Of a stretch of DNA of 35,302 nt, positions 33,285 to 35,302 are shown one piece after another. The first letter of the stretch is position 1. Every line of letters starts with the position of its first letter. Origin of the DNA: CAZVGZ01 sp964627605 (GTDB taxonomy: Bacteria > Latescibacterota > MWCZ01 > CAZVGZ01); contig CAZVGZ010000035.1 in the NCBI GenBank assembly GCA_964627605.1, positions 1-35,302 on the forward strand. Reading direction: 5' to 3'. A model generated the notes under the pieces. The model saw only the letters and a list, made by a program, of their open reading frames with translations, did no database searches and had not been told where the DNA came from. The position numbers and the translations under genes are program-made.

Positions 33285-34781
33285 ATGAGTACTCCGGATG
33301 AGTTTGTCACGTACGAAGCATTTGGCGCAGTTGGCGATGGCGTGAACGATGATCTGCCGGCGATCTGCGCAGCGCATGAACATGCGAACTCCCTTGGGCT
33401 CCCCGTCCGAACAAAGTCCGACGCGACCTACCATCTCGGTCGCAAAGCCCTGACCGTCATTCTCGGTACCGATACGGATTGGAACACCTCACGGTTTACC
33501 ATCGACGATTCGTCCCAACCTGAGGACCACAAGAAGCCCCTGTTTGAGGTAAGGTCGCTCCAGAAGCCAGAGCAGCTCCAGATCGGTCAGCTCAAGCGGG
33601 ATCAGGATCGGATCGAGGCACGCCCGGAGCACGACTGTCACGTCATGGTGGAGAACGACGCCGAGAGGGTCTTCATCCGAAAAGGGCTCAATCGGAACAA
33701 CGGCGTGCCCAAGTCCGATTGCTTCATACTCCGTCGGGACGGATCCGTGGAAGGCCCCATTGATTGGGACTACGGCACCATCACGCGCATTGATGCACGA
33801 CCGATTGACGATGCGCACCTTACACTGCGCGGCGGCATCTTTACCACCATCGCCAATCGGATGAAGCAAGAGGTCGGCTATAACTACTGGTCCCGCAATA
33901 TCGTGATCACCCGATCGAACACCGAGGTCGAGGGTCTGACACACTATGTTGCAGGTGAAACGGCCGTGGGGCACCCCTACAGCGGATTTCTCAACATCAG
34001 CCAGTGCGCCAACATAACCCTGCGTGACTGCTTCGTGACAGGGCACAAGACGTACTCGACGATTGGCGCGGCGGGCCAACCGGTCAGTATGGGGTCTTAC
34101 GATATCAACGTCGGGCGTGTCGTCAATTTCCAGATGATCAACTGCCGGATGAACGGCATCCTCGACCGGACACGATGGGGCGTTATCGGTTCAAACCTCT
34201 GCAAGAACATCCTGCTCGAAGGCTGTACCCTCTCCCGAATGGATACACATATGGGGGTCTCCGGGACGTATACGATCCGACGCTGTTCCCTCGGGTACAT
34301 GGGCCTCAATGCCATAGGCCGAGGAGCGTTGAGCGTCGAGGACTCCGAGCTGTATGGCAACGCGCTGGTGAGCTTCCGTGACGACTACGGAAGCACGTGG
34401 GATGGTGATCTCGTCATTCGGAACTGCCGCTGGATTCCGTCCTGCGGAGACACGATCTGGCCGCACATGATCGGTGTCAACAACGATGGTACGCATGATT
34501 TCGGCTACCAGTGTTCTATGCCTGGGGAGGTCAACATCGACGGTCTGTTTGTCGATGACACGAATCATCCCGATGGATATCAGGGCATGTACCTTTTCGC
34601 TGATCCCTGCTCTGAGTCCGGCGACACCGATAGCACTGGGCCACAGACGAAACCTCCATTCCCATACATACTATGTCGACAGGTGAAAGTACGGAAACTC
34701 GTGACAGCCAGCGGCGTAAAACCGCGTCTTTCACCTAATCGCGAAATGGCGAACAACGTCGACATGATTGAAGAAGAATAG
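33285..34781 (+). CDS. Pectate-lyase-superfamily (right-handed beta-helix) protein
   Basis: 498 residues from ATG 33285 with GGAG five to nine bases upstream. It opens with FVTYEAFGAVGDGVNDDLPAICAAHEHAN, the standard start of Pectate_lyase_3/GH28-like proteins. It continues with repeated coil-like strands: LTLRGGIFTTIANRM, NIVITRSNTEVEGLTHYV, NITLRDCFVTGHKTYS, NFQMINCRMNGI, NILLEGCTLSRMDTHMGVSG and YTIRRCSLGYMGLNAIG. These form the parallel beta-helix of polysaccharide-acting enzymes. No signal peptide is visible. It is the third gene of the DUF4838/UroD-like cluster, consistent with degrading or modifying a plant or algal glycan; substrate unknown. Confidence 0.85.
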   Translation: MSTPDEFVTYEAFGAVGDGVNDDLPAICAAHEHANSLGLPVRTKSDATYHLGRKALTVILGTDTDWNTSRFTIDDSSQPEDHKKPLFEVRSLQKPEQLQIGQLKRDQDRIEARPEHDCHVMVENDAERVFIRKGLNRNNGVPKSDCFILRRDGSVEGPIDWDYGTITRIDARPIDDAHLTLRGGIFTTIANRMKQEVGYNYWSRNIVITRSNTEVEGLTHYVAGETAVGHPYSGFLNISQCANITLRDCFVTGHKTYSTIGAAGQPVSMGSYDINVGRVVNFQMINCRMNGILDRTRWGVIGSNLCKNILLEGCTLSRMDTHMGVSGTYTIRRCSLGYMGLNAIGRGALSVEDSELYGNALVSFRDDYGSTWDGDLVIRNCRWIPSCGDTIWPHMIGVNNDGTHDFGYQCSMPGEVNIDGLFVDDTNHPDGYQGMYLFADPCSESGDTDSTGPQTKPPFPYILCRQVKVRKLVTASGVKPRLSPNREMANNVDMIEEE

Positions 34782-34785
34782 CGGA

Positions 34786-34878
34786 TCTGCCAGTCGCCCC
34801 GTCACCAGCGGTGTGTATCTTGTGCGCTTTGTTGCCAACGATCTGGTCGCGACACCTCGGATGGTGCTGGTGACGTAG
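34786..34878 (+). pseudogene. Second orphan FlgD/T9SS-like C-terminal fragment
   Basis: Thirty codons ending at TAG 34876-34878 read SASRPVTSGVYLVRFVANDL then VATPRMVLVT. This is the last part of the same type of sorting tail as at 5160-5458 (ASGVYLIRLETDR...MMTLVR). Nothing of its parent protein precedes it; the beta-helix gene stops at 34781 in another frame. It marks the broken edge of a host gene. Confidence 0.7.
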
Positions 34879-34904
34879 GAGGTGGGGTACCCATAAATCA
34901 AATT

Positions 34905-34991
34905 ATGAGCACAGATGCTGATAACACCTCAAGCACCACATGCCCTGGCTGCGCACAACCGAATGCCGATAAAGACCCTTATGACAACTAA
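34905..34991 (+). CDS. Possible 28-residue peptide with a CPGC motif
   Basis: ATG 34905 to TAA 34989-34991 encodes a short acidic peptide with Cys-Pro-Gly-Cys in its middle, preceded by AGGAGGTGGGG at 34877-34887. It lies just before the zinc-ribbon membrane protein. It may be a leftover zinc-ribbon half or chance; no family is recognised. Confidence 0.25.
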   Translation: MSTDADNTSSTTCPGCAQPNADKDPYDN

Positions 34992-35014
34992 AAGACATTC
35001 AAGGACGGTGAGTG

Positions 35015-35267
35015 ATGGCGCTGAAGCATTGCCACGAATGCGTCCTCAGTAGGCAAAATAGAGTCCAAAAGTGTAGGCATAGCAGTGCTTCTCGCGTTGA
35101 TTCTCGGACCGTTTGGGCTCATGTATGTCAGTGTGCTTGGCGGAGTCGCGATGCTATTGGGCCTCGCTTGGGCGGCAATATCAGTTCAGATGGCGGGGCC
35201 GTTTATTATATGGTCTACGTGTGTTATTTGGGCTTGGACAGGCATTGAGCTGCACGACGTGGCATGA
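35015..35267 (+). pseudogene. Zinc-ribbon plus transmembrane small protein, frameshifted
   Basis: From ATG 35015 the start MALKHCHEC matches the first half of a zinc ribbon, but the second CxxC is degraded (QKCRH). The membrane half sits in another frame: KSVGIAVLLALILGPFGLMYVSVLGGVAMLLG...GPFIIWSTCVIWAWTGIE, ending at TGA 35265-35267. That is the usual layout of short zinc-ribbon membrane proteins with two hydrophobic segments. The frame change lies near 35045-35060. The function of such proteins is unknown. Confidence 0.6.
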
Positions 35268-35302
35268 TGGCCCCTTTTTGGTCTGCTTTCTTTCTTGCTA
35301 TC

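Overview
The window reads as a draft bacterial contig from an uncultured lineage. There is a 10-base N gap at 23079-23088, and many genes are truncated, frameshifted or stopped. The gene families present suggest something in the Poribacteria / Latescibacterota / Planctomycetes neighbourhood: an archaeal-type aspartate-semialdehyde dehydrogenase, a DUF362 protein, FlgD/T9SS-like C-terminal domains, many hydrolases of unknown substrate, and a MalG-type sugar permease. This is inference; no 16S rRNA or other decisive marker is present.

Layout. (1) 245-16567 looks like host chromosome: a ceramidase-like gene with two in-frame TAGs; a full-length cobalamin-dependent methionine synthase with one frameshift; an orphan FlgD-like tail; a large exported protein; an NAD-dependent epimerase with an in-frame TAG; a lone sugar ABC permease; moeA; two Hsp20 chaperones with a clear terminator; trmB; a wrecked FAD oxidoreductase; a DUF362 protein; a thioredoxin-like ferredoxin; and asd. 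(2) 16585-18700: tRNA-Ser(GCU) with its own promoter, a large serine recombinase whose frame runs antisense through the whole tRNA, and a repeat-rich non-coding stretch. This is the end of an integrated element. (3) 18853-20380: a nucleotide-modification locus, made of a remnant of the 5-hmdU-DNA-kinase-like family facing a thymidylate-synthase/nucleotide-hydroxymethylase homologue. The latter is fused in frame to the Fe-S domain of a glutamate-synthase-small-subunit-like protein (SudA). (4) 20381-24656: host-like genes on the minus strand (sudA start, frameshifted sudB, SGNH hydrolase, alpha/beta hydrolase, and the tail of a gamma-glutamylcyclotransferase). (5) 24655-25188: a TIR-type gene cut inside its second domain. 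(6) 25803-29474: a metal (probably zinc) acquisition cluster of small exported His/Cys protein, outer-membrane barrel, ZnuA-like binding protein and ZnuB-like permease, with no ATPase in the window and a perfect 52-bp palindrome upstream of the barrel gene. (7) 29873-34781: a G+C-richer trio for glycan or glycoside catabolism (DUF4838 hydrolase-like, UroD/MtaA-like, pectate-lyase-like beta-helix). (8) 34786-35267: a second orphan FlgD-like tail, a tiny CxxC ORF and a damaged zinc-ribbon membrane protein.

Functional links. The most interesting unit is the thymidylate-synthase-like plus hmdU-kinase-like pair beside the serine recombinase. In phages, these two enzyme classes make and then activate hydroxymethyl-pyrimidines for DNA hypermodification. 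Here the synthase carries Asp where thymidylate synthase has its uracil-reading Asn, which hints at a cytosine nucleotide substrate. The kinase lacks its N-terminus and the synthase has a foreign N-terminus, so the locus is either a decayed or rearranged island or partly an amplification/assembly chimera. Abrupt gene-to-gene joins (about 18853, 20380, 24655, 34785) make that caveat important throughout.
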